Shown here: positions 41,041 through 51,432 of the stretch, piece after piece
How positions within the stretch are numbered: the stretch's first letter is position 1
Layout: the number at the start of each line of letters is the position of its first letter
Source of the DNA: Limnephilus marmoratus
Lineage: Eukaryota > Arthropoda > Insecta > Trichoptera > Limnephilidae
NCBI GenBank assembly: GCA_917880885.1
Contig: OU862909.1
Span: 34,036,405 to 34,100,404 of the forward strand
Reading direction: 5' to 3'
DNA: 64,000 bases
Translations under genes and position numbers: made by a program
The notes under the pieces: model-generated
Databases searched by the model: none
Seen by the model: only the letters and a program-made list of their open reading frames with translations
Told to the model about the DNA's origin: nothing

Positions 41041-41750
41041 TTAGCTCCTCCCAGGAGGCCCTGAAGAAAATATTTCCCCTCATGGCCTATATCATATTTC
41101 CACACAGGAGGCCCTGAAAAAAATATTTTCCCTCAGGGTTTATATCATTTGTGTGGAGGGTATATTTAGGAAAGGAATCAGAGGAAGTTCGGAATGGAAA
41201 TAGGTATGAGAGGTGGTTAGGAATCTAGCGCCCTTGAGGTGATTTTCTCACGAAAATGGCGCTATAGAAGTCATCCAATTATTATTATTATTATTATTAG
41301 GGGTCGGTGTGATCAGGAGTGACGGACGAATGAATCCCTTCCACTGCGGTGCAAGGTGATGTTCGGAGAGAGTACCTACTGCTGGAGAGGTCAAAATGTC
41401 TCCCTCAACCAGTCTCTCCCTACCCGGCCTGCCACGCAGTTGGTACGTAGACGCATCCGCTGCCAAGACCTGGATAAAACCCACCCCAAAACCCGGGCAC
41501 CCCTGCTAAGTCACTATGGCAGAACTATTTTTTTTAAAAGAAAGACAAATATTCCCGGGTTATGAATAACCCGAAAATCTCCTACTATCTAATCTCCACT
41601 TGGGGTGACCTATGGCAGAGGTGTTGGTTATTTATTTATTTTTTCAGGTTCTCCATAAAACAGTTATGCACCAAATTATTACGGAGAAGAACCTTTATTT
41701 ATCCAATAAAGGTTCCCGGGTCGGCGGTACCCATTCCCGCCTCCAAAATA
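41041..41750 (-). mobile_element. SINE-1 copy with several internal insertions
   Basis: On the minus strand the head is TTTGGAGGCGGGAATGGGTA, CCGCCGACCCGGGAACC at 41748-41700. The body continues to about 41530, and the central part is at 41520-41310. A 70-base insertion with an ATT trinucleotide run lies at about 41230-41300, then the tail follows. The tail appears twice: GAGGCCCTGAAAAAAATATT and GAGGCCCTGAAGAAAATATT. A further insertion separates GGTTCTCCATAAAACAG near 41650. Confidence 0.75.
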
Positions 41751-41757
41751 TATTATT

Positions 41758-41969
41758 TATGACGTCATTGCCTGTCGCGGTTACTTTGTCTCGGTGACTA
41801 GCTGACACTGGATTGACTGGATCCCAGTCGATCCGAGGGAACTGGCTATTTTTGGAACCAGTTCCTATCGGATTTATAAAATGCTCACCAACCCTCGAAC
41901 TAGGAGAAGCCGAAATAAACGCCGCCCGCAGGGCCTAGCTGCAAAATCCTATCGAGCGGGTTTTTAACT
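41758..41969 (+). repeat. Dispersed ~210-bp repeat, copy 2
   Basis: This is the partner of 768-979, with the same order of blocks from TCGCGGTTACTTTGTC to CGGGTTTTTAACT. It carries a small internal duplication (GACTGGATTGACTGGATCC) absent from copy 1. It directly abuts the head of the SINE-1 copy. Confidence 0.7.
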
Positions 41970-42384
41970 GCTGGTTTCTATCTTTATTACAATTTAAGTT
42001 AATCAATTTCTGAAAACTTGATTATTTTACTTTATTTATTCTCATTGTTCTTTTTGTGTGTAGTATTTTTTTTAATTATTAGTTATCTTCCGTTTTTCTG
42101 TTTTTCTCGCATGAGCTTTGTTCTTAAAAGGTTGAAACAGGGTATAATAATAATAATAAATTTGGACAACTTATATAGCGCTGTTTTTGCGAAAAATCGC
42201 CTCAAGAGCGCTGTACAAATTAGCATGGATTTTACTTTAGAATTTAATTTAAACTATGTAAGAGGCTAGATAACAACTCGTCTTGCAGCTATCAAGCGCA
42301 TGGATTATTGGAATCCTAGTCCCCCAATAAATTAAATACAATATATTTTTATATGAACGTATTTCAAGATTAATGTACACACTG
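41970..42384. other. Non-coding stretch, unclassified repeat likely
   Basis: AGCGCTGTTTTTGCGAAAAA, CGCCTCAAGAGCGCTGTAC and an AATAAT run lie at 42145-42230. No convincing gene. Confidence 0.35.
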
Positions 42385-42387
42385 TTA

Positions 42388-42513
42388 CGAGGTCAAGTCA
42401 AAAATTAAAAACAGCAAGGGTTCAAGATAAGAGCCCTGCGGAATTCCCGAAGTTATAGTAAAAAGATCTGCGGAGTATCCTCCTACAACTACTTGCTTGG
42501 TACATGAAAAAGG
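42388..42513 (-). pseudogene. Reverse transcriptase fragment (LINE, palm motif)
   Basis: The minus strand translates to 'VVVGGYSADLFTITSGIPQG' followed by 'SYLEPLLFLIF'. This is the SG(V/I)PQGSxLGPLLFxxF motif of non-LTR reverse transcriptases just before the catalytic FADD box. A stop follows shortly after. About 40 codons survive and no other RT blocks flank it, so it is a small relic. Confidence 0.75.
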
Positions 42514-42554
42514 TTTCATGCCAATTCAGAATCAACTCAACTTAACACTTATTT

Positions 42555-42722
42555 GAAAAGTCATTAAAAGCTATGAAACAAATAATTGAAAAATTGCCCA
42601 AAAATTGCCAAAAAACCTAACCTAACCCATTTAACCATTTTTTTGTATGTTTTTTCACTTTTAATGACTTTTCAAAGAAGGTGTCACACTGAGGTGTGAT
42701 ACTGAGTTGTCCGGTCACCATT
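42555..42722. mobile_element. CCGGACAACT-family MITE
   Basis: ATTTGAAAAGTCATTAAAAG, CTATGAAA at the left is inverted at the right (TTTTTTCACTTTTAATGACT, TTTCAAAGAAGGTGTC) around a CCTAACCTAACCC centre. The right flank GAGTTGTCCGGTCACCATTA is the family end. Compare 9268-9598 and 51575-51725. Confidence 0.7.
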
Positions 42723-43020
42723 AAAATTGTCACATCTTCATGTAAATTGTATCTTCTTCAGATTAATTAAAAAAAAAGTTGAGTCACCATAAGATAAGAA
42801 TATGTATGAGTATGAAGCAAGGAGTGTGTGCCAAGACCGAGTTGTTTGGCAGTCCACCCTCTCTGTCTACCTCAGTGGGGAAACGAGAGGTGACGGATGC
42901 TATATATATCGCAGACAGAGGTAACAGTGGTACGGAGGGACTGGGTCACCCCGGGGCTGGATATGTTACCCAGTGAGATCCTGAGATGTTTTATCCAATA
43001 CATGGCAGACGAGGTACGAG
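42723..43020. other. Mixed-composition stretch, nothing identified
   Basis: GC content rises toward 43 kb. A 65-codon plus-strand open frame over 42779-42976 has no recognised domain. Confidence 0.35.
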
Positions 43021-43029
43021 TAACACTAG

Positions 43030-43290
43030 GAATTAGAACTAGGTGACAGGGTCATGCGACGGAGGTGGCGGTCAGTGAGGCAGTGAGGTAGTGAGGCAGC
43101 GAGTAGGAATGGCAGTAAGAAGTGAGCGAGGAGCAGGAGCGAGTCGGTGAGAGAGCGCGCGGCGGTGGCTGGCTGCAGTGTTGTTTGTGGCACATCTCGG
43201 GTCGCCATGGCGACGCCGGACGGCGCCAGGTCGATGTTCCCGGGCGTCGCGCGCCTGCGCCCGCTACAGGGGTGTAGCACAGGCACCGAA
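43030..43290. promoter_or_regulatory. GC-rich island 1, possible promoter or first exon
   Basis: The island is dense in CpG (GGCGTCGCGCGCCTGCGCCC). It contains AGTGAGGCAGTGAGGTAGTG tandem words at about 43073-43105. An ATG in an excellent start context (GTCGCCATGG at 43207) opens a 38-codon plus-strand frame that could continue through splicing at a GT near 43283. No family match, so transcription is only inferred. Confidence 0.35.
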
Positions 43291-43800
43291 CAGCGACCAC
43301 TATATTTTTCTGAAAAATACTGAAATGTTTTTTAAATAGCAACTTCCCTACGTGATTTATTTTATGCTCAATAACTATCAGAATGCACAATAATGTTTTT
43401 TACTAACAAAATTTTCGTTATAAATTTTTACAAATTTATCGAAACCGAAATAATTATTTACCGCCACAACTTTTTAGAAAGTATGTTATGAAATGCACAC
43501 TATTTAAGAAATATGTATTACGATAAAAAATGTACCGACTTGTATTTTTCCTATTTTTTTCTGTTATATTCGTAATATTATGTAATAATATGGTATAATT
43601 TTATGGTGGTGATATTTTAGGTTTTTTATACCTATATGCCATGCTAATATTATCAATAATACCTATTGTTGTGTATGGAATATATAGGGAACCGTGTTGA
43701 TGAAAAAGATGTCAATAAAAAATTGTATCTTTCAATCTGTTCCATTTGAATTTATGATATTTAATCTGCCCAATTAAATTATATCGTATTCCTTTTTTTG
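43291..43800. other. AT-rich non-coding stretch between two GC islands
   Basis: No repeat border or ORF was recognised. It separates the islands at 43.0-43.3 and 43.9-44.2 kb. Confidence 0.45.
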
Positions 43801-43924
43801 ATCCACAATGGAAAAATTGGTATATAAGGACTTTAAGAAAAATGAATATAATTACTTTTATAGCTTTTTGCTGGGTATAAATGTATTACCAGATAGCAAT
43901 AAGGTTGATAAAGGAGAAGTGTCT

Positions 43925-44200
43925 AAGCCGCCCGCGCCGGGGTTCAGCTGCTCGCCTGCCACACTTGCCGCACTTGCGCCGCACGGGGCACGGAGCGGGT
44001 GCCGCACGGGGCTAGGGGCCCGGGGCCGGGCGGGGGCGGGAGGCGGGCGGCGGCAGGCGGCAGTCCAGTGTCGCGCGTCTCGCGGCCAGCGTCGGCCCAA
44101 CCCGCACAGGCAAGTGACGCGAGGGTGACGGCACCGGTACGGTACGGCGCACGGTACAGCCCGCGCCAGGTGAAAGCGCGAGCGAAGTGATAGACGGTCG
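43925..44200. promoter_or_regulatory. GC-rich island 2, likely promoter
   Basis: About 270 bases are strongly GC and CpG rich (CCCGGGGCCGGGCGGGGGCG, GGCGGGCGGCGG, CGCGCGTCTCGCGGCC) in an otherwise AT-rich region. Overlapping open frames on both strands are composition effects. Position just upstream of a splice-donor-bearing ATG exon candidate (44228-44313) suggests a TATA-less promoter firing to the right. Confidence 0.5.
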
Positions 44201-44227
44201 ACTTACTAAACCAAACCTTGTGTGAAA

Positions 44228-44313
44228 ATGTGTCATCGGAACGCCGACGCCGATTTGGATACACTCTTATTCAGGATTATTCGCGAGAAAATATTCATCC
44301 ACGATTATCGGAG
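44228..44313 (+). CDS. Candidate first coding exon of an unidentified plus-strand gene
   Basis: An ATG (GTGAAAATGT) follows an in-frame TAA 24 bases upstream. It opens a frame of 28 codons that ends at GGAG|GTGAGT, a near-consensus splice donor. Unspliced, the frame stops one codon later at TGA. The predicted peptide includes 'LDTLLFRIIREKIFIHDYR', unusually regular for random DNA, but I recognise no family. The next exon was not found. It could equally be an untranslated first exon with the same donor. Confidence 0.3.
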
Positions 44314-44378
44314 GTGAGTTTTCCGTACAGAATTACCCGCTTTTCCGTTGAGATTTTCGAAAACAATACAGATTTTGA

Positions 44379-44624
44379 ATGTCAAATAGAGGAATTCGCA
44401 TTTCGCTGAATGACATGACGTTCCGGACTGAAACTGGAGAAACGCTGGATTTATTACGTTTATCGATAACCTTTATTTCTGGTTCTGAGTGCTCGCATCT
44501 TCGTTGGAATTTGAAGTTATTGGGAACATCTGTCCCCATCTTAGAAAGATTAATACGGAGGCATTGCGCGCTGCCAAATCTGGAATTATCTTTTCTTTTC
44601 GACGAAAATCGTTACAGCAGGTAG
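44379..44624 (+). CDS. Unrecognised 81-codon open frame ending beside a donor-like site
   Basis: The open frame has balanced composition and no low-complexity sequence, and contains 'LDLLRLSITFISGSECSHLR'. A GTTACAGCAG|GTAGAA donor-like joint lies at its 3' end. Joining it to the preceding candidate exon through the AG at 44370-44371 would create an immediate stop, so the two are not shown to belong together. No domain recognised. Confidence 0.2.
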   Translation: MSNRGIRISLNDMTFRTETGETLDLLRLSITFISGSECSHLRWNLKLLGTSVPILERLIRRHCALPNLELSFLFDENRYSR

Positions 44625-46079
44625 AAAAATACATTTAAATACTACTTTTACAATATTATAGAAAATATTTTAAATAATATTTAATTCATAAAAAGGCATA
44701 AGAATTCCCTTACTTCAGTGATGTAAGATTGTAATAAAGTATGTCAATAAATGAACAAGTTATGACAGAAATCATTCAAGCTCGTGTATAATTGTAAGAC
44801 GATTGTCAATCGTGACACAATTAAACATAAACAATACTCAGTATCTCTATTGTTGTCCCGCAGATGTGTGTCAGCTTGTATTAGTTACGATACCGATTAA
44901 TTACTTAGTAAAACTTAAGTATGTGGACTATTGGCTCTACGAAGCGCCACAACACCTTCTGTGGCAAATTGCCCGCTTCTTCTCCTCGCACTGACCCCGC
45001 ATACTAACTACCAACCATTCAGGATCTGACAATCACTGACACATATAGCAATGGGTCACGCATTACAATATTTGGTATCTTGGATTACCATCTATGGTGG
45101 GAACTTTTGTTTTTTTGGTAGCTTCAATCCATCACTCAATCGATAGGACGAGATAATTAACCATATGAATTCTTAACACGTTAACGCCGTACAGGTATAC
45201 GCACCTTTCACATGCCTTCATTAAAATAAATGATTTCTATTATACATTAAAAAATTAATGAAGGTCTTTGCATATTCATACGTATAAAACGCTTTTGGCA
45301 AATGGTCGTAGTAATTACTGCCAAAAATACAGAAGTTAATAGTACCTGTAAGATAAAAAACTAGACCACCTCCCAATGAAGAGTCAATTAATTTTCATTT
45401 GAATCAAATAATGTTTGTCCGCTGAATGCTAATTCTGAAGGTTTCGTCTTTCATCCCTTTGCAGAGAATAGGAATAATATCCATAAATTATATACGTCCT
45501 TGTATACAACCTTCTGCCGACAATAGAGCGGGGAGAAGTTAATAATTGGTCTATTCATATAAATATTTCATGTTATATTATGCGTTGACCCGATTGGGGG
45601 CTTTCAGGAATTTCTATCTCAGGACGATCTTATTATCATAACCTACCTTTCAGTTAAGTTATTTCATACCTGAATAAATTTAATGTAAAATTTCCCGTTT
45701 TTGAGAAAGTTTGATTAATATTAAAATGATAAAAGAGTTCATATTCAACTCTTTTTTTTCAAAATCTTAATATGGCTTCTGGAATATAGTTTTATATTTT
45801 AAAGATCCCTACCTCGTGGCGTTGACCCCGACATTCCAGTCAGAAAATGCTGTGTAAATTTAAATATGCCAGAGGTCACCGCTCGAATTTTTTTTCACAT
45901 TGGTAGATTCGTTTTGTCTGTATGCTTGATAGTTAATATTTTATTGCTCATCTGATGCACATTTCTTTTGAAAAGTCAACAATCAGTAGTGGGAATTATA
46001 GTACTGATTCTCGCGTAAACCGGTAAAATATCACGGGATAGTCTGGGTTCCAAATGATAATTAAATTAATTTACTGTTA
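44625..46079. other. Mostly non-coding stretch
   Basis: AT-rich. A 63-codon frame at 44803-44994 crosses an acceptor-like TTGTTGTCCCGCAG (about 44852-44865) but has no recognised domain. No repeats were delimited. Confidence 0.4.
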
Positions 46080-46086
46080 AAATAAT

Positions 46087-46562
46087 TTGTGTAGAAAGTA
46101 TGGGTACCGCCGCTCGGCCAATAATTGGGTAACCAACAATCTCGCCGTAGGTCGCCCTAATTGGTTCGCTACGGTTGGTGATTTAGCAGGGGTGCCCGGG
46201 TTCAGGGGTTCACGGGTTCATGGGTTGAGGTTTGAGGCGGTGGATGCATTTGCCTACCTACTGCGTGGCGGGCCGGATCGGAAGAGACCGATTGACTGAG
46301 ACCTTTTGACCTCTCCGGAATATCTCGACCCATCGCCTTGCACCACAGTGGGAGGAATGGATTCATACGATCATTACTCCTGAACATATTGATCCCCAGA
46401 TTCCTATCACTACTACTTCCTTCCCAGAACTTCTTCTCTTTCCTTTCGCTAAAAAGACCCTCCATACAACATCCCCAATGATGACATAGGCCCCCATGAT
46501 GACATATTTTTACATTCGCTCCATCAGGGCCTCCTGTGTGGAGCGAATGTAAAAAATATAAT
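46087..46562 (+). mobile_element. SINE-1 copy
   Basis: It has the head AGTATGGGTACCGCCGCTCG, CCGTAGGTCGCCCTAATTGG and GATTTAGCAGGGGTGCCCGG. A small duplication GGGTTCAGGGGTTCACGGGT then GCCGGATCGGAAGAGACCGA follows. The tail has two tandem partial repeats of GATGACATAGGCCCCCATGA and a CCATCAGGGCCTCCTGTGTG, GAGCGAATGTAAAAAA end. Confidence 0.85.
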
Positions 46563-46872
46563 ATATATATGTATTACAGATATGTACTTCATCGCTTGTC
46601 TTCTTAATTTTTGACCCAATTAGTTCCAATTTTGAAAATGAAACTTAGATTCAAAACAAATCCAAGTTCATTGAACCAGAATTACACACAGACTAACAGA
46701 ACAACCCACATCTGAAATTAGTATTTTGTACGATTAATATGTACTTGTTGGTAAATTATTTTTAATAAATCACAATAATTAGGTAGTATAAAATGGTTTA
46801 TACGTAAATGTTTATATGTACGAGATAAAGTTTTAAAAACAATCTGAATGTTTGGTGGCCAAATATACCTAC
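46563..46872. other. Non-coding, intron flank of the minus-strand exon
   Basis: AT-rich sequence downstream (in minus-strand sense) of the splice donor. No repeat recognised. Confidence 0.4.
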
Positions 46873-47031
46873 CTCCCCTGGCTTTGCAATATTAGCAACT
46901 GCTTGCCTTTTAGGTTGGTTGATTTTCTTTAATCTTTGAGGTCCTCCTTCTGGAGCCAACTTTTCCAACGGCCTCACATTGTCAGTCAAAGGGTCAAATG
47001 AGAAATCTGGCACCCGCCTCAATGGAGTATA
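46873..47031 (-). CDS. Internal coding exon (53 codons, phase 0-0) of an unidentified gene
   Basis: On the minus strand an acceptor (GGACATCTCTGCAG) precedes an uninterrupted 159-base frame that ends at GGGGAG|GTAGGTATA, a good donor. Both borders fall between codons, so the exon is symmetrical. It encodes 'YTPLRRVPDFSFDPL' followed by 'TDNVRPLEKLAPEGGPQR' and a basic 'LKKINQPKRQ' stretch. The composition is proline- and lysine-rich and probably disordered. I do not recognise the family. It has no paralogue elsewhere in the window and is flanked by unique sequence, unlike the repeats. The gene would run toward RAB3GAP1 (convergent). No second exon was identified. Confidence 0.7.
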
Positions 47032-47265
47032 CTGCAGAGATGTCCAAAATGTTGGCACGAGACAGGGAGGTTACCATATAATGTGCCCCAATCCTCAAAT
47101 ACAAACCCCAAAAATCAACAAATTTGACAAATATTATTGGCAATGAGAATCTTAGGTAAGTATAGTACACGCCAAACTTTAATACCGACCTGATGTTGAT
47201 ACAGAAATCGTCGCGACAGGTGACTTTAGGCCATTGCATTCCAAATGTCTACCGTTTTATAACAT
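47032..47265. other. Intron flank of the minus-strand exon
   Basis: No repeat or ORF of note. It includes the pyrimidine-rich acceptor side of the exon in minus-strand sense. Confidence 0.4.
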
Positions 47266-47267
47266 AC

Positions 47268-47705
47268 TAGCTGGTCCCCGGCATGCGTTGCTATGCCATT
47301 TAATAAAGAAATTGATTCTCCCTGCATGTCCTTTCCCATTCGTCCCGTTTCCCTTCTCCTCCACCTTCTCTCTCCTCCTTTTTCCTCGTCCTGCGAACCC
47401 CCCTCCTTATTTCCCCTCCCAGATTCCCCTCCCCTTCCCGCGAACCCCCTACCCGAGTTCCCCATCCCCTCTCGCATTCCATTCAGTCCCGGTACATTCA
47501 GTTTTCAAACAGCTCGCATGCCATCTACTGCAATTTTTGTATTCAAATTTCATAATGCCAAAGCTCACTAGTAGTTGTATACAAACCTTATCCTGACAAT
47601 AACAAACACACAAAAAAAAGAATTATCCAATTTGGTGTAGTCGTTGGGAAGTTATGTGCGTACATACATTTCGGCGATTCATTTTTATTTATATAGATAG
47701 AGATA
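47268..47705 (+). repeat. Dispersed 'CGGCATGCGTTGC' repeat, copy 1, with pyrimidine tract
   Basis: It starts ACTAGCTGGTCCCCGGCATG, CGTTGCTATGCCATTTAATA and CTCCCTGCATGTCCTTTCCC. A 170-base C/T-rich tract follows (47340-47480). It then has TTTTCAAACAGCTCGCATGC, ATTCAAATTTCATAATGCCA, TCGTTGGGAAGTTATGTGCG, and ends in a TATATAGATAGAGATAGATA simple repeat. Copies are at 52318-52640 and 62785-63430. Long frames over the tract are composition effects. RTE-like elements have comparable tails, but this is not proven. Confidence 0.7.
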
Positions 47706-47829
47706 GATAAATAGATTTCTCAATAACTCAGGTAACGCCTTATACATCATACGTATGTCTAGTAATGTTACATTGTCGTGTAAACAAGCGTATGGGTCTA
47801 AGTCGTAAAACACTACGTTTTAAATTTCT

Positions 47830-48190
47830 AAAAAAATATAGGTATATTTTTGAAAATGATGTTTGTACATTAGCCACGCCGAAACGGTAATTATATGAAA
47901 TTCCCTCGATAGAAAAAAAATCGCAAAGTATGCTTCGAAAATTATGACAAACACGTTTTTTTCTGTTATTTTATAAGTTGTATACATGTAAGAAAAAAAA
48001 TCCCAGTGTTTCTTTAAATACTATTTAAGACATGTCCCACGAGAAATTTGCTCTATTTTAAACGAGTCGTGTTTTATTAAACATTTTTACAATTTTTGCT
48101 TAAACGTTTTTAATATTAACTTATCTCCCCTTCTTCTTTTTGAGCGCTTACTACCAGACCTTAAAGTCCGAAAAGCACAATGCCTTCCCG
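47830..48190 (+). repeat. Repeat A, copy 3 (uninterrupted)
   Basis: It runs from ATTTCTAAAAAAATATAGGT, AGCCACGCCGAAACGGTAAT, AAATTCCCTCGATAG and TTTGCTCTATTTTAAACGAG to TTCTTCTTTTTGAGCGCTTA, CTACCAGACCTTAAA. It keeps TATTTAAGACATGTCCCACG where copy 2 has the TTAA-flanked insertion. It lacks the CTCCCTCCAACATTC block. Confidence 0.8.
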
Positions 48191-48915
48191 TCCACGCCTT
48201 TCTCTGTCGCACGTGTGTTTTACTCGTCTTTCTCTTTCGCTTAGGGTCATTGTAAAGTCAGTAAAGTGACCTCGTGAATGGATCGTAGGACGGTATTTAA
48301 GTTTGACGCGTACTGTACTGCTTTAAAAATAGCTAACAAAAATAGCCAGTAGCTTACAAAGCACCAATGACAAAACACCTTACACCCAATTAACGTATGA
48401 CATATTTACGAAGCAATAAATTACTCCAAAAAGTTCGATCATTTGCATAGTTTAAGAAAACATTGTACCGGTTTATAAATGGCCGTAATAGGCTGAAATC
48501 CGTAACGGTAAAAAAGGGGATAAAAGTTTTAAAAGATTTTAAATAATCGTTATTTTCGAATTGTCATTAATTATCGCTTTTTACTTTGCTCAAAAAACCT
48601 AAAATGGTGATATAAACATTTCAATACACGGTTACTTCACAAAAAAAGACATGCATTATCAAGTTACTGGCAATCTCCCCTTAATCACTAATTTCATAAA
48701 ATCTAAACATATTTTTCCCATCTCTTACCATGTTTATGTTTTATTTACAAACACAAAGATTTATTATTTCTTTTTAACACTACTAATTTTTTTTACGTAA
48801 GTAAATTTACATATTTATTAAATTTTTTTTTCGTTTTATTTTAAAAGTTTGATTTAAAAGCTAGCATTTTGATACGTATCTATTGTATTTTTATAGTTAA
48901 AAAAAAGAATTGTTG
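48191..48915. other. Non-coding stretch, nothing identified
   Basis: AT-rich except for 48180-48270. No supported gene. Confidence 0.4.
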
Positions 48916-48921
48916 TAATGA

Positions 48922-49570
48922 AATTTATTTATTTATTTTATTTGTTATAAAATACATTCTGTATAAGGAAGCTTTGACTGTCCAACTAGGAAGGTCTCCC
49001 GTTCTAGGACAGTCAAATTGACATATTCATATTAGGTTGGTAGGTACATTATCATTCATAAAGTATTCAGTAAAGTTAAGCTTCACAAATTGCATTTACA
49101 TAATTATACAGTGGAGTAATAGGTTCTGGAATCAGTTAATTAACAAGAAAAAGTGTATTCGAAGTGATTAAACACGAAAAATAGTAAGTACAAGAAAAAT
49201 GAGAGAAAAGAAAAATTTTGGAAACAAAAGAAATATATTATGTGCTCCTAATACATAATTATCAAATAACATTTTTTAATAATATTTCTGACTCTGTCCT
49301 GCCTAAATCTTGTAACTATTTTGTTATTTTTTTACCGAAGGATGACACTTCACACAGTTTTAGTTGTGAAGGGATTTTGTTATATAATTTCGGTCCCAGG
49401 TATGGCTGCTGTGTTGCTTGTTGGAATAGAAAGGTCATTTCTGCCCTTACTTCTGGTTTGATGTTTGTGTTCGACTTTTTTCATTTTATATTTATTTTTA
49501 TGAGCATAAATTATTATCTTTTTAATTTAACACTGTCGAACATCTAGTACATTAAATTCCCTGAAGTCGC
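48922..49570 (-). mobile_element. LINE-B fragment, 3' end and last RT codons
   Basis: The minus strand translates to 'YLGPKLYNKIPSQLK' and, after a stop, 'LQDLGRTESEILLKN'. This parallels the C-terminus of the 988-codon LINE ('YLGPKLFNFIPDAWK', 'LLDMGRVESEHML'). The 3' end (lower coordinates) has a ACTGTCCTAGAACGGG / CCTTCCTAGTTGGACAGT hairpin-like block and a TTTATTTATTTTA run at 48927-48945, shared with 55868-56010. 5' truncated, with stops. Confidence 0.8.
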
Positions 49571-50425
49571 TCGAATATCTGAAAGGTTTCTTCATTATAA
49601 CAAGTAAAATAGATTTCTGTGCCTTCAATAACAAAATAATGTATTTATCATGACTTTTTGTACTTTTTTAAACGTTTTAACAAATTTTTATTATTTAATA
49701 AAAAAATTACTTATATATGTGTACATAACTATCTTTTGGAGATATTTTTTATATTGTTTATTTTTTACTCATGATTCACACAATTTGTATTTTCATGTTT
49801 ATTTTATGTAAATTTTATGTACTCCTTTTACTTTTTTAATAATATTTTAATTTGTTGTATTATTACCAGTCTCAGAACAGACATCGTCTAGTGAGCCAGG
49901 TAACTGACTTGCATTATCAAAATTTTATCTCATAAACTCCCGGGTTGCCGGCAATTAAATTAAATTATTATTAAATGTATCACAAATAGAAAGGTAATTT
50001 GCTCTCTACAAACGCTCATTACTAATGCAAATTCTTTGTAAGGAGTTGCTCACTACGAGTGTTTTCGCAAGATAAATAAAAATATTTTAGTTAGTAAATA
50101 CACAAACGTAAGTAGGTACATATACAGGTGCGTGATATGTAATTACTGTAATTGTTGGTAATCTGCTCTGTTATTAACCAGTCAAGACCTGCGTAAAGAT
50201 TATTCATTACATTCACTTCTATTTAAGCTTTTTTTGAAATATGAACTTAATACTCATTTTTAAAATATTAATTATTTGATAATAACTCAATCGAGTGTAA
50301 GTTTTAAATTTGCCTACGAAGAAAGACAAGTTCAATTAGTCATAATCCTGGGATTTAACATCCAAATAACGAGAATGATTTAAAAACATTTCAATGTAAA
50401 TGGTTAAAATTAAATTTTCAATACC
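49571..50425. other. AT-rich stretch, nothing identified
   Basis: No ORF above chance. Some of it could be LINE 3' UTR. Confidence 0.4.
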
Positions 50426-50429
50426 AATG

Positions 50430-51115
50430 AAATTAAATTTTCAATACCAAAAACTAAAACCGCATTCGCTCAAAGACAATTCTGGTTCATCGCTCCTAAA
50501 ATATATAATGCTTTGAGTACTGACATAAAGTCAAGTAATTCTAAGTCTCTTTTTATAACACGTGTACAACATTGGATTTTCGAAAGTGGACGAGCGTATT
50601 ATAAAGAATTCCTGAGTTCTTAACACTACATTTTAATTATTAATTTTTGCTTTTCAAAATTTTAATTTCCTTTCCATTTTTATTTCTATTTTTCTTTAAA
50701 ATGTTGTTATTTTTTTTCTCTTCATTTTTTCACTAAATTTTATTTATTTTTAATTTTAATTTATTTACTTATAATATGTTTTAATTTATATATTTGTATA
50801 GAACACTTGAGTTCTTAACACATCTTTATTATTAATTTTTGTATTTCGAAATTTGAATTTTCATTTTTATTTCTACTTTTCTTTAAAATATGATCTTTTT
50901 TTCTCTTTATTTTTCACTTACTCTTAAATATTTCATAATTTTTATTTAGTATATTTAATCATCTGTTTTAATAAAATAGTATTTGTATTAATTTAAATAA
51001 ATATTAAATATACGACTACCATAACATGGGCATGAGCCCAGTGTGGTAGCCAAAAAAAACAAATATCTGTATCTAATAAAAAATTTATGAAATAAAAAAA
51101 ATAAAATAAAAAAAT
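50430..51115 (+). mobile_element. 5'-truncated LINE 3' end
   Basis: The plus strand encodes 'AQRQFWFIAPKIYNALSTDI' and 'SKSLFITRVQHWIFES', stopping at 50620. This is the same C-terminal layout as the other LINE tails ('AQRQYSYLGPKLFN'). The long AT-rich 3' UTR contains two diverged tandem copies of a GAGTTCTTAACACATCT-to-TTTTCTCTT block (50605 and 50810). It ends ACCATAACATGGGCATGAGC, CCAGTGTGGTAGCC then an A-rich AAATAAAA tail. Confidence 0.75.
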
Positions 51116-51194
51116 GACTTATTTATTGTTTTGAACAGTACCTACATAATGTATATGAGTCCAGTGAAAAATATTATGGCTTAACAAATATATG

Positions 51195-51250
51195 TGTACT
51201 TGGTTCCCACCCAGGCGTCGGGAGTTCAATTCCTCCACTGACTAAGTCCG
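51195..51250 (+). repeat. tRNA-like 3' half (B box), SINE-type
   Basis: CAGGCGTCGGGAGTTCAATT, CCTCCACTGACTAAG contains a B box (GAGTTCAATTCC) with T-stem-like pairing. No A box was seen upstream. It lies about 110 bases before the repeat shared with 21940-22012, as does the tRNA-like sequence at 21650, so both may belong to one SINE family. Confidence 0.45.
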
Positions 51251-51349
51251 CCATCACGACACAAGCTAAGTTTTCCGCATAATGTGATGGTAGTAGGAGA
51301 TTTTCAAATATTGTCTGGTTATTCTTAACCCAAGAATGTACTAAAAAAA

Positions 51350-51432
51350 TTATGCAGGATTTTAAGGGTCGCACTTGACTTACTTCAATTAGTGATTCCT
51401 GACATTATTTGGGAGTAAAAAATGTAAATCAT
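51350..51432 (+). repeat. Repeat shared with 21940-22012
   Basis: TATGCAGGATTTTAAGGGTC, GCACTTGACTTACTTCAATT, AGTGATTCCTGACATTATTT and AAAAAATGTAAAT match the 21.9-kb copy with a few differences. Confidence 0.7.

Noticed and set aside
43808..44264. Several long open frames in the GC-rich island
   Set aside because: Open on both strands and in several phases, as expected of stop-poor GC-rich DNA, with no conserved motif.
47226..47596. Proline/serine-rich and glycine/arginine-rich open frames
   Set aside because: They come from the C/T-rich tract of a dispersed repeat.
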